Below, piece after piece: positions 1 through 8,545 of a stretch of DNA of 57,808 nucleotides. The stretch lies in the NCBI GenBank assembly GCA_903944085.1, contig CAJAQO010000094.1, positions 1-57,808 of the forward strand. Reading direction: 5' to 3'. Both the position numbers and the translations under genes were made by a program. The notes beneath the pieces were generated by a model, which saw only the letters and a program-made list of their open reading frames with translations, was not told where the DNA came from and did not search any database. Position 1 is the first letter of the stretch. Each line of letters starts with the position of its first letter. The stretch comes from an uncultured Verrucomicrobia subdivision 3 bacterium. Its GTDB lineage: Bacteria; Verrucomicrobiota; Verrucomicrobiia; Limisphaerales; UBA11358.

Positions 1-43
1 AAGTGAGTTCACTGCCCCCAATCGGATTTTATTTGTGCAGCCG

Positions 44-71
44 CCTTCGCGGTGATTCCTTCGCGGTGATT
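44..71. repeat. 14-bp tandem duplication
   Basis: The unit ccttcgcggtgatt occurs twice head to tail without a mismatch. It is one of many short-period repeats in this window. No function is visible. Confidence 0.75.
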
Positions 72-367
72 TAGTGTTGCACGTCGGCCATACCGTAAAA
101 ATTTTAACCCAGTAAAAGCATCGCTTGCTCTGGACCGGCCCACGCCCGCAGCCCCTAGGCCTTCCGCGACGCAGTCGCCAAAATCAAATTCAAGGATATT
201 CCAAACTTTGCGAATAGTCGGACGGCCACATTTTGTGGCAGGAACATGGCAGCCAAGCATCCTTCTGCAACGTGAAATCTGCGAACTGCCGGCCAAACCA
301 TTCCAAAAATCCGCTAATGAATAGACAGTTGCCCGGCAGTTTTCTCCGGGCCGGCTACAGCAGTTTT

Positions 368-391
368 GTTGGTTTGTTGGTTTGTTGGTTT
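368..391. repeat. Octamer repeat, 3 copies
   Basis: Three perfect head-to-tail copies of gttggttt. Like other short arrays here it is intergenic and may vary in copy number by slippage. Confidence 0.75.
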
Positions 392-428
392 TACCGCTGC
401 CCCAAAAGTGTCCTTCTGACGACAAAAT

Positions 429-474
429 ACGCACTTATGCGTATTGTAAAGTTTTCTAACTCGTGTAAACTTGG
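429..474 (+). promoter_or_regulatory. Palindrome overlapping a candidate promoter
   Basis: aatacgca and tgcgtatt form perfect 8-bp arms around a 4-bp centre (429-448). A weak sigma70-like pair, TTGTAA (447-452) and TAAACT (469-474) with a 16-bp spacer, starts where the palindrome ends. A dimeric regulator bound at the palindrome would cover the -35 element of the gene at 558. The palindrome is certain; promoter and operator roles are inferred. Confidence 0.35.
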
Positions 475-557
475 AGCAATCAAGTTTTTGAGCAGTAAAA
501 CAAGGTGTTAAATAACAATCAGCCGGTCAATCCAGACTGTGAACAGCAACAAAGATT

Positions 558-3500
558 ATGAACATCCTCCATCCGTTTAAAACCTTTATGCTCACGGCGG
601 CGGTTTGCTGCCTATCCCTTCTCGGCTTTCGGCTTAACGCCTCCACCTACGTCTGGACCAATTCCAACGCGGGCAGTTGGAATACCGCAGAGCTCTGGAC
701 TCCGAACGGTGTGCCAGGGGCCACCGACACCGCCATCATCACCAATGCCACCTCAGCGGTTTACTTGAGTGGAGCAACTGCGGCAGGCAACATCATCCTC
801 GGCAACTCCGGCGGGGGCGCGGCCGTGCTTTCACTCAACGGCCAGACGCTTACGCTTTACGGGCCGCTGACCGTGAATGCCGGCGGCCAGTTTGTGATGG
901 ATAGTGGCACGCTGGCGGGCAACACCGATGCGATTTTGGGCGGACCGGGATTGATCAACTGCGTTGGCGCTTCCATGGCCGGCGTTTTAACGCTGGCATC
1001 CAACAGCACGCTGAACATTACCAGTGGCAATGACCACAACCTTTTCGGTTGCATTTTTACCAACAATGGCACGGTGGCATGGACCGGCGGACGCGTTCGC
1101 GGCGGCGGCACTCCGGGCACGACGATTCAAAATAACGGCTTGTGGAATGTGCAACTGGACAATGTGATCAATAATGATGGCGGGGGGATGGGAACCACCT
1201 TCAATAATGCTGGCACGTTTCGCAAATCAGTGACCACCGGGGACACAACCATCTACGGCGGTGTGTTCTTCAACCAGACCGGCGGTTCGTGCGATGTGCA
1301 AGGCGGCCGCGTGCTGTTGGCTAGCGGTGGCAGCTTCACGGGCGGCACCGCGACGAACACGGGCACGCTCGTGCTCAACGGTGGCGGCTTCCTGATTAAC
1401 GGCACTCTCACGACGACCAACGTCCAGCTCAATGGCGGCACCTTGGCGGCGGGTAACAGCGTGATCTATGGCGGTTTGAACTGGGTGGTGGGTGTATGGA
1501 ATAATGGAGGACCAATGACCATTGCCACCAACTCGCTCCTATTGATTACCAGCGGCAATGACCATGACCTTTACAACTGCGTCCTGACCAACAACGGCGC
1601 CGTGGCGTGGAGCGCCGGACGCATTCGCGGCGGGGCTGACCCGTCGGGCACGCAAATTTACAACTACGGATTGTTTGATGTGCAAAATGATGGTTATGCC
1701 ATCAACAATGACGGCGGCGGCAGCGAGGGCACGATGCTGAATAATTATGGCGATTTCCGCAAGTCGGTGGGCACCAACACCAGCAGCACGACTATTTATG
1801 GCGGCGTCGTCTTCAACCAACTCGCGGGAGTATTGGACACACAAAACGGAGTGCTGCTGCTGGCCAGCGGGGGAAATTTCACCGGCGGTTTCACCACGAC
1901 CAACGGCACGGGCATCACGTATCTCAACGCCGGGGGCTTCAACCTCAATGGCACGGTGACTTCCAGCAACGTGGTGCAAAATGCGGGCAACCTGGTCGGC
2001 ACAAACATCATTCGCGGCGCGTTGCAATGGCAGGCTGGCACTTGGGACAATGCGGGCGCGGTGACGCTGACCGCCGGCAGCACCTTGTTCATCAACAATA
2101 CTGCGGATCACGATTTGTATAATTGCGGATTCACCAACAACGGTTCGGTGATTTGGACCGCCGGGCGCATTCGCGGCGGCGCGGATCCGTATGGCACGCA
2201 GATTTACAACTACGGATTGTTTGATGTGCAAAACGACGGCTACTCGGTGCAAGACGATGGTGGTGGCAGCGAGGGCACGACCATTGATAACTACGGCACG
2301 TTCCGCAAATCCGTCGGCACCAACACGAGCAACACGCTGGTTAACAGTGGCGTCGTGTTCAATCAATTCGCGGGTGTTTTAGACACGCAAGACGGCGTGC
2401 TCCTGCTGGCGGGCGGCGGGAATTTCACCGGTGGCTACACGACTACCAATGGCACGGGCATCACTTATTTAAACGTTGGCGGCTTCAACCTCAATGGCAC
2501 GGTGACTTCCAGCAATGTGGTGGAAAATGCCGGCAATCTGGTCGGCATTAACAACATTCGCGGTGCCTTGCAATGGCAGGCGGGTAATTGGGATGGTGCC
2601 GGCCCCGTCACGGTGACCGCCGGCAGCACCTTGTATATCAACAACCCACCCGACCATGATCTGGCCAACTGCATTTTCACGAACAACGGCACGGTGCTGT
2701 GGACGGGTGGGCGCATCCGCGGCGGCGGCACTCCCGGCACACTGATTCAAAATAACGGATTGTGGAATGTGCAAAACGATGGTTACGGAATCAATAATGA
2801 TTTTGGCGGTGTCGGCACGACCCTCAACAATTTCGGCACGTTCCGCAAGTCCGTGGGCAACAACGCCAATAGCACACCAATTTACGGCGGGGTTTTGTTT
2901 AACCAACTTGGCGGTCTCTTGGATGTTCAGTCCGGCAATTTGTCGCTGCAAAGCAGCGGTAACTTCACTGGCGGCACAGCGACGAATATTGTCGGAACGT
3001 TGATTTTGAACGGCGGCGGCTTTTTCATCAATGGAACCATTACTTCCACCAACGTCCAGCTCAACGGCGGAACCTTGGCCGCAGGCAACAACGTGGTCAA
3101 CGGCGGCTTAAACTGGGTGGTGGGCAGTTGGAACAATGCCGGGGCGATGACCATTGCGCCAAGTTCCCTGTTGCTAGTCACCAGCGCCAACGATCATGAC
3201 CTGGCCAACTGCAACTTCACAAACAATGGCACCGTGCTGTGGCTGGCCGGGCGCCTGCGCGGCGGCGGCAATCCCGGCACGCCGATCTACAACAACGGCT
3301 TGTTTGACGTGCAATGTGATTTCGCGCTTAACGATGATTTCGGCGGAACGGGCACCACCTTCAACAACGCCGGCACCTTGCGCAAGGAATTGACGACCGG
3401 CAACACGGCTTTCACCAGCGGTGTCTTTTACAACCACACCGGCAACCTGGATGTGCGCAGCGGTGCGGTCTATCTGCAAGGTGGCGGCGCCTTCACCGGC

Positions 3501-4523
3501 GGCACGGCGACCAATTCCGGCGCGATCATCCTAAATGCCGGGAGCTTCCTGATCAATGGCACGGTCACGAGCACCAAAGTCTCTCTCAATGGCGGCACCT
3601 TGGCGGCCGGCAATAGCGTGATGAACGGTGGTCTGAATTGGGTGGTCGGTGATTGGAACAACGGCGGACCACTGACCATTACCCCCGGCTCGTTGTTATT
3701 GGTCACGAGCGGCAATGACCATAATCTGGCCAACTGTGCATTGACCAACAATGGCACCGTAATGTGGCTGGGTGGGCGCCTTCGCGGTGGTGGCACGCCG
3801 GGCACGCCGATCTACAACAACGGCTTGTTTGATGTGCAATGTGACAGCTCACTCAATGATGATTTCGGCGGGACAGGCACCACGTTCAACAACGCCGGCA
3901 CCGTCCGCAAGGAATTGACCTCCGGCGTCACCGCTTTTACTGGTGGCGTTACTTTCAATAACACCGGCACGATGGATTTGCAGAACGGCAACGTCGCCTT
4001 GCAGGGCGCATATACCCTGGCCAATGGCACCAAGATGGGCTTTGGCCTCGGCGGTTCCGCCGGCAACGGTTCGATCTCGCTTTCCGGCGCGGCGTCTTTC
4101 GCCGGCAGCGCCAGCGTCAATCTCAACGGCTTGTTCTGGCCGGCAGTTGGCAGCTCCTTTAGCCTGCTCAACTATACCTCCGAATCCGGACTGTTGTTCA
4201 CCAACCTGGCCCTGGCTGCGCCTGGCTATATCTCTTGGCAGACAAATTACAGCGCCACGGCGTTCGTGCTCTCGGTCGTCGCGCACATTGCGACCAATAC
4301 GACGCCCACCAATTTGTTCATCTCAACTTTGAACAGCAGCAACATCTTCCTGCAGTGGTCCGGCGACCATACCGGCTGGAGTGTTCAAGCGCAGACGAAT
4401 CCAGTAACAGCGGGTATCCGCTCCAACTGGGCAGCCATTGCGGGGACTTCACTGACCAACCAGTTCGTGCTACCTATTGACAAGGCTAACGGCACCGTAT
4501 TTTTCCGGATGATTTATCCGTAG
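558..4523 (+). CDS. Secreted beta-strand repeat protein with six ~180-aa repeats
   Basis: 1,321 aa. An N-terminal signal peptide (basic start, hydrophobic stretch to about residue 27) is followed by a Trp/Asn/Gly-rich entry segment of the kind that opens many verrucomicrobial secreted proteins. Six repeats follow, each anchored by a [NAP]DH[DN]L..C motif (DNA 1029, 1557, 2104, 2648, 3190 and 3715). Each carries FTNNG, GGR[IVL]RGG, NNGL[WF][ND]VQ and F.GG.TN stretches, a composition expected for a parallel beta-helix or beta-solenoid. The last ~65 residues form a compact C-terminal domain (QWSGDHTGW...FFRMIYP) seen at the end of many exported proteins in this phylum, perhaps a sorting or anchoring signal. 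No catalytic motif is recognised. An adhesin, surface-layer or polymer-binding role is inferred. No good Shine-Dalgarno site precedes the ATG; the start is supported by the signal peptide. Confidence 0.85.
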   Translation: MNILHPFKTFMLTAAVCCLSLLGFRLNASTYVWTNSNAGSWNTAELWTPNGVPGATDTAIITNATSAVYLSGATAAGNIILGNSGGGAAVLSLNGQTLTLYGPLTVNAGGQFVMDSGTLAGNTDAILGGPGLINCVGASMAGVLTLASNSTLNITSGNDHNLFGCIFTNNGTVAWTGGRVRGGGTPGTTIQNNGLWNVQLDNVINNDGGGMGTTFNNAGTFRKSVTTGDTTIYGGVFFNQTGGSCDVQGGRVLLASGGSFTGGTATNTGTLVLNGGGFLINGTLTTTNVQLNGGTLAAGNSVIYGGLNWVVGVWNNGGPMTIATNSLLLITSGNDHDLYNCVLTNNGAVAWSAGRIRGGADPSGTQIYNYGLFDVQNDGYAINNDGGGSEGTMLNNYGDFRKSVGTNTSSTTIYGGVVFNQLAGVLDTQNGVLLLASGGNFTGGFTTTNGTGITYLNAGGFNLNGTVTSSNVVQNAGNLVGTNIIRGALQWQAGTWDNAGAVTLTAGSTLFINNTADHDLYNCGFTNNGSVIWTAGRIRGGADPYGTQIYNYGLFDVQNDGYSVQDDGGGSEGTTIDNYGTFRKSVGTNTSNTLVNSGVVFNQFAGVLDTQDGVLLLAGGGNFTGGYTTTNGTGITYLNVGGFNLNGTVTSSNVVENAGNLVGINNIRGALQWQAGNWDGAGPVTVTAGSTLYINNPPDHDLANCIFTNNGTVLWTGGRIRGGGTPGTLIQNNGLWNVQNDGYGINNDFGGVGTTLNNFGTFRKSVGNNANSTPIYGGVLFNQLGGLLDVQSGNLSLQSSGNFTGGTATNIVGTLILNGGGFFINGTITSTNVQLNGGTLAAGNNVVNGGLNWVVGSWNNAGAMTIAPSSLLLVTSANDHDLANCNFTNNGTVLWLAGRLRGGGNPGTPIYNNGLFDVQCDFALNDDFGGTGTTFNNAGTLRKELTTGNTAFTSGVFYNHTGNLDVRSGAVYLQGGGAFTGGTATNSGAIILNAGSFLINGTVTSTKVSLNGGTLAAGNSVMNGGLNWVVGDWNNGGPLTITPGSLLLVTSGNDHNLANCALTNNGTVMWLGGRLRGGGTPGTPIYNNGLFDVQCDSSLNDDFGGTGTTFNNAGTVRKELTSGVTAFTGGVTFNNTGTMDLQNGNVALQGAYTLANGTKMGFGLGGSAGNGSISLSGAASFAGSASVNLNGLFWPAVGSSFSLLNYTSESGLLFTNLALAAPGYISWQTNYSATAFVLSVVAHIATNTTPTNLFISTLNSSNIFLQWSGDHTGWSVQAQTNPVTAGIRSNWAAIAGTSLTNQFVLPIDKANGTVFFRMIYP
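1029..3999 (+). repeat. Six ~525-547 bp coding repeats
   Basis: Anchor motifs at 1029, 1557, 2104, 2648, 3190 and 3715 give unit lengths of 528, 547, 544, 542 and 525 bp, about 176-182 codons. Units 2 and 3 are especially alike at nucleotide level, suggesting recent duplication or gene conversion. Confidence 0.85.
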
Positions 4524-4832
4524 CTGGCGTTTTGATTGAGCCAAATCCTCTGCGCCTGACACATTCAATTGCCGGGCGCAGCCGGTGTTTCATTCTCCGG
4601 TGGCGGAACTGTCTCCGGTCGCCGTGGAAATCGTTTCCTGTCTCAGGGAATCAAGTTTCTCGGTGTCGGCAGACTCTTCCCGCCGGGGCAATGGCACCGG
4701 GGCCATCCATTGGTTATTCAAAGTTAGTATGAAGCCCGCTTTGAATCCTATGAACTGACCACGGCAAAAAAACTGCTAACTGAAACCGCTGTTCACCACC
4801 TGCGGGCCTCGCCTGGCGGAAACCGGCTTGAT
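4524..4832. other. Intergenic region between convergent genes
   Basis: About 310 bp separate the plus-strand repeat protein from the minus-strand cytochrome gene. I see no gene, no strong terminator and no recognisable RNA. Confidence 0.5.
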
Positions 4833-5642
4833 TTATTCAAAGATGCTTTTGGCGGCCGGGGCGGCGGCGGGCTCGGCGGGCAGCGCACGTTGCCCTTTGA
4901 CTTCTTCCGGCGTGACTTCCAGCCCGGAGTTGCCAAAGGAGTTATAAACGAACGTCAGCACGTTCGCGACATCCTGGTCGCTTAGCGGGAATGACGGCAT
5001 GTTGTTGTTGTATTTCATCCCGTTCACCACCACTTCGCCTTGGCGGCCATGCAGGATAAGTTTGATCGCGCGGTTCTTGTCCGCATTCAAAAAATCCGAT
5101 CCGGCCAGCGGCGGGAACAAGTTTGGCAGGCCGCGGCCGGTGGGCTGATGACACGCCGCGCAAATCGCGAACAATCGCCGGCCCAGCGCGATGCGCTCGA
5201 CTTTGGTCTTGGGGCCGTCGGCGGACGGTTCCACGCCGCGCAGGCCGCCGCCGTTCACCCAGTTGCGGATGGTCAGCCGATCTTCGTCGGTGAGGGCCTG
5301 GGATTCCGGGCTGTTGGCAATGGGCATGGCTTCCTTGTAATACGAGCCTTGGTAACTGTCCCACACGCGCCGGCGGATTTCCCAGCGGTCGGCAAAGGCG
5401 GTTTTGTAATCCAGCCAATTGTAAACAAACCGGGATTGCTGGTTGTGGCAGCGGGAGCAATTGCCCATGAAGATGGGCAGGATGTCGCGCAGGTAAGTGG
5501 GGCTTTGAACCGCTGCGCCGGCTGCCGGTGTCGCGGTCTGGGCCACCGCGCTGGCCAACGCCAGGCAGCCGATCACCGCCGTGAGAGCTGGCCAAAGCAA
5601 TCGCCCCGGACGCCGCTGGTTTAAAAATTGGAATGTAGGCAT
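4833..5642 (-). CDS. Exported dihaem cytochrome c
   Basis: 269 aa from the ATG at 5642, chosen because a longer frame adds 40 residues of low-quality sequence and would overlap the upstream porin gene. A hydrophobic signal segment (about residues 13-35, ending ASAVAQ) precedes two haem-c sites: CSRCH (62-66) and CAACH (161-165). The second lies in a class I cytochrome c fold with a GLPNLFPPLAGSDF stretch and a MPSF segment (Met 215) as likely axial ligand. The first half resembles the planctomycete/verrucomicrobial cytochrome-like segment DILPIFMGNCSRCH. It lies 46 bp downstream of the porin gene and is the third gene of a probable operon. Likely a periplasmic or outer-membrane-associated electron carrier; partner and donor are unknown. 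Confidence 0.85.
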   Translation of the reverse strand: MPTFQFLNQRRPGRLLWPALTAVIGCLALASAVAQTATPAAGAAVQSPTYLRDILPIFMGNCSRCHNQQSRFVYNWLDYKTAFADRWEIRRRVWDSYQGSYYKEAMPIANSPESQALTDEDRLTIRNWVNGGGLRGVEPSADGPKTKVERIALGRRLFAICAACHQPTGRGLPNLFPPLAGSDFLNADKNRAIKLILHGRQGEVVVNGMKYNNNMPSFPLSDQDVANVLTFVYNSFGNSGLEVTPEEVKGQRALPAEPAAAPAAKSIFE

Positions 5643-5688
5643 GGCTGCAAATGGGTTGTGGAATGAGTCTTGATGTTCACCGGTGATT

Positions 5689-7095
5689 TTAAAACCCGTA
5701 GGAAATCTGGAGGATGAACTGGGTCGCGGGCTGGGTCGGGTCGGTGCTGTTGATGAACTCATAATCGCCTTCGAGCAGCAGCGCCCCGGTGAGATAATAA
5801 ACGCAGCCCACGCTCGTCCGCCGGGTGGTCATGCCCATGCCGTCGCGCAACGAATCGTAACGCCCGAGCAACTCCAGATTGTTGATGCCCGGCAGTTCCA
5901 GGTTCAACCCGGCCAGTTTGTAGCCGGCCTGCACCCACCAGCCTTGCTGATGGACCATCCCCAAATCGTCGCTGCCGAAGCGGCTCACAATATACTCGCC
6001 CTTCGCCTCAATGTTCGGCCCCAGGTGCAGGGACGCATCCAGCACTCCCGCCATCCAAAGATGTGTGCCCGCATTGTCCCATTCGCCCGCTTGGCCGGAG
6101 ACGCCCATTTCCAAATCGTAATGCGGCTTGAACGGAAAGAAAACTCCCAGCCGGCCGCCGCCGGACGGATTGTCATGCAGGTTCGCCATGACGCCATCAG
6201 ACCGGTAACCCACGTTGCCGCCCGCAATATCAAGCGCGCTGGCGCTGCCGGTGCCGTCCGCCGAGCCGGGTCCGTTCACGCCATAGATGGAATAGTTGAA
6301 GATTTTGCCGGCATCACCCAGCGGCACTGCGCCGCGTAATTCCGCACCCACACCGGTGCCGGGAACCAGGCCGCGCGCCAGCGGACTGTCGGGAAATTTG
6401 TTCAACCAGCCGGCGCTGCGCTCGCTGTAGGTGCCGAGCGGCAGCAGCAGATTGCCCGCGCACAAGGTCAGATAATCGTTCATCACATAATCCAACTGGG
6501 CAAAACTCAAATTGATGGTGGTCGTGTAACCCGAACTGTTGCTGGTCGGCAGCGTGTCGCCGTGACTGTCGGTGAGCGTCCCCGGCGTGCCGCCATTGTT
6601 CTGGAGAATGAAATCAAAGCCCGCTTCAAACAAAATGTTGTCCCCGCCGCGATACAGAAAAATGGGGGCGAAATCGGCCAGCATGAAGGAACCGTATTGT
6701 TTGTCGGCGTTGCCATATTGAAACTCCGCGTCGCCGAGAATCTGGAAGTTATGGTTGACCGTCGCCTCGTCAATCGGCGTCCGCGGCAGCGTTTGCGCCT
6801 GCGCCGCAGCGGTGCTTTTCTGTTCCGCATCATCGGCGGTCTGCTGCGTGTGGTCCACCTTCGCCTCCAGTTCCTTGATCTTTTGCTGGTCCTGCTCGTG
6901 CAATTGCTGCACCAGGAGATTCGACTGCGTCAGGCTCTGAACCTGGTAGTTCAGTTTCTGCACCATCTCTTTGACGGCGTTGAAATCCGCCGCGCTGACT
7001 TGGGCGGTCGCCTGCGACGGCCGTGCCAGCGCCAGCGCGCCGAGGGTGACGGCCAGCCCGAAAAGGCAGCGGCGGGGGAGGATGATTTTTTTCAT
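5689..7095 (-). CDS. Outer-membrane porin-like beta-barrel protein
   Basis: 468 aa. A signal peptide (about residues 1-30, ALARPSQATA) is followed by a coiled coil (about 38-95: Gln/Leu/Lys heptads such as QDQQKIKELEAKVDHTQ), then a long beta-rich region with alternating aromatic and polar residues, ending in ISYGF. A terminal Phe is typical of the outer-membrane insertion signal. The coiled coil before a barrel recalls porins that attach to peptidoglycan or trimerise. The gene lies between two cytochrome c genes on the same strand (27 bp after one, 46 bp before the other). Either solute transport or a barrel that houses or contacts the cytochromes is possible; the sequence alone does not decide. 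Confidence 0.8.
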   Translation of the reverse strand: MKKIILPRRCLFGLAVTLGALALARPSQATAQVSAADFNAVKEMVQKLNYQVQSLTQSNLLVQQLHEQDQQKIKELEAKVDHTQQTADDAEQKSTAAAQAQTLPRTPIDEATVNHNFQILGDAEFQYGNADKQYGSFMLADFAPIFLYRGGDNILFEAGFDFILQNNGGTPGTLTDSHGDTLPTSNSSGYTTTINLSFAQLDYVMNDYLTLCAGNLLLPLGTYSERSAGWLNKFPDSPLARGLVPGTGVGAELRGAVPLGDAGKIFNYSIYGVNGPGSADGTGSASALDIAGGNVGYRSDGVMANLHDNPSGGGRLGVFFPFKPHYDLEMGVSGQAGEWDNAGTHLWMAGVLDASLHLGPNIEAKGEYIVSRFGSDDLGMVHQQGWWVQAGYKLAGLNLELPGINNLELLGRYDSLRDGMGMTTRRTSVGCVYYLTGALLLEGDYEFINSTDPTQPATQFILQISYGF

Positions 7096-7122
7096 GCGAG
7101 GTTCAAAGGGTTGGTGAGCCGC

Positions 7123-7482
7123 TCAACGACCGCTGTTCTCCTGGAGATATTTCAAAATCAGCCGGGCCTGCTTGCCGGGAATGCTCGCGCGCACCTGCAT
7201 GTGCAGCATGATGGTTTTCCATTGCGCCGCCGTCCGCTCGGTGGGATAGCGCTCCGGATGGCACCGGTTGCAGTGGATGGAGTATAATTCCGCCCCGGTG
7301 ATCTGCGGTTTGGCCGACGTGGGCGAACTAGCTTTCGGATCCACGGCGTTCGTTGGCGGCGGCGACGCGGCGGCGGGTTCGGCACCGGCGAGAGTGGTCG
7401 CCAGCCCGGTGGTCAACAGGATGGCGGTGAAGGCGGCGAATGCCGATGGCACCAGCGCTGGGAACGGTTGGAATATATTCAT
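7123..7482 (-). CDS. Small exported monohaem cytochrome
   Basis: 119 aa from the ATG at 7482, where a typical signal peptide begins (hydrophobic residues about 10-33, LAGA). In-frame upstream ATGs at 7551 and 7569 would add a charged leader before the signal peptide, so 7482 is preferred. A Pro/Ala/Ser-rich linker (34-60) leads to one haem site CNRCH (71-75), followed by HPERYP and a helical tail with HMQVRASIP and ARLILKYLQE. Single-haem proteins of this size usually pass electrons between larger complexes. It is the first gene of the cytochrome-porin-cytochrome group. Confidence 0.75.
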   Translation of the reverse strand: MNIFQPFPALVPSAFAAFTAILLTTGLATTLAGAEPAAASPPPTNAVDPKASSPTSAKPQITGAELYSIHCNRCHPERYPTERTAAQWKTIMLHMQVRASIPGKQARLILKYLQENSGR

Positions 7483-7819
7483 GGGTGATCGGGGTTGCCG
7501 AAACGAACCGGCAGAATTCGGTTGATTGGCTTGGATGACTGTTTTTGACATAACAGGTTTTAATCTCACAAATTCAAATATGTTTTGAAACGCGCAAAAA
7601 AACTCTCCCTAATTTGTCATTTTAGAATCTTTTATTGCCGTTCGTTTTACTGAAAACCTATTCAGTCCCCTGAAGACTGCCATGGCTTCTTTTTACATGC
7701 CGGATACGCTACATGCTTTATGGCAATGCTCTAATCCAATTGATTCAAGCGACGCAGAACGGTTGGGTCATGGACGGTGGAGAAGCTCACTTTCCAAAAT
7801 ATCTGCAATACCAGCCATG
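7483..7819. other. Intergenic, AT-rich upstream region of the cytochrome operon
   Basis: About 340 bp between the start of the monohaem cytochrome and the end of the prepilin-like gene. The part 7560-7680 is clearly richer in A/T than its surroundings and should hold the minus-strand promoter of the cytochrome-porin operon. I cannot pick one -10/-35 pair with confidence. Confidence 0.4.

Positions 7820-8541
<722 letters not shown>

Positions 8542-8545
<4 letters not shown>

Larger units (their letters stand above)
1..557. other. Intergenic/leader region without a convincing gene
   Basis: No reading frame here has recognisable protein features; the two overlapping opposite-strand ORFs are of low complexity and start in unlikely places. 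The stretch holds a 14-bp exact tandem duplication (44-71), three copies of an 8-bp unit (368-391) and a perfect 20-bp palindrome with a possible promoter (429-474), all upstream of the secreted repeat protein at 558. Confidence 0.5.

Noticed and set aside
1539-2366. 275-aa minus-strand frame inside the repeat protein
   Set aside because: It follows the repeat pattern of the opposite strand and has no domain features.
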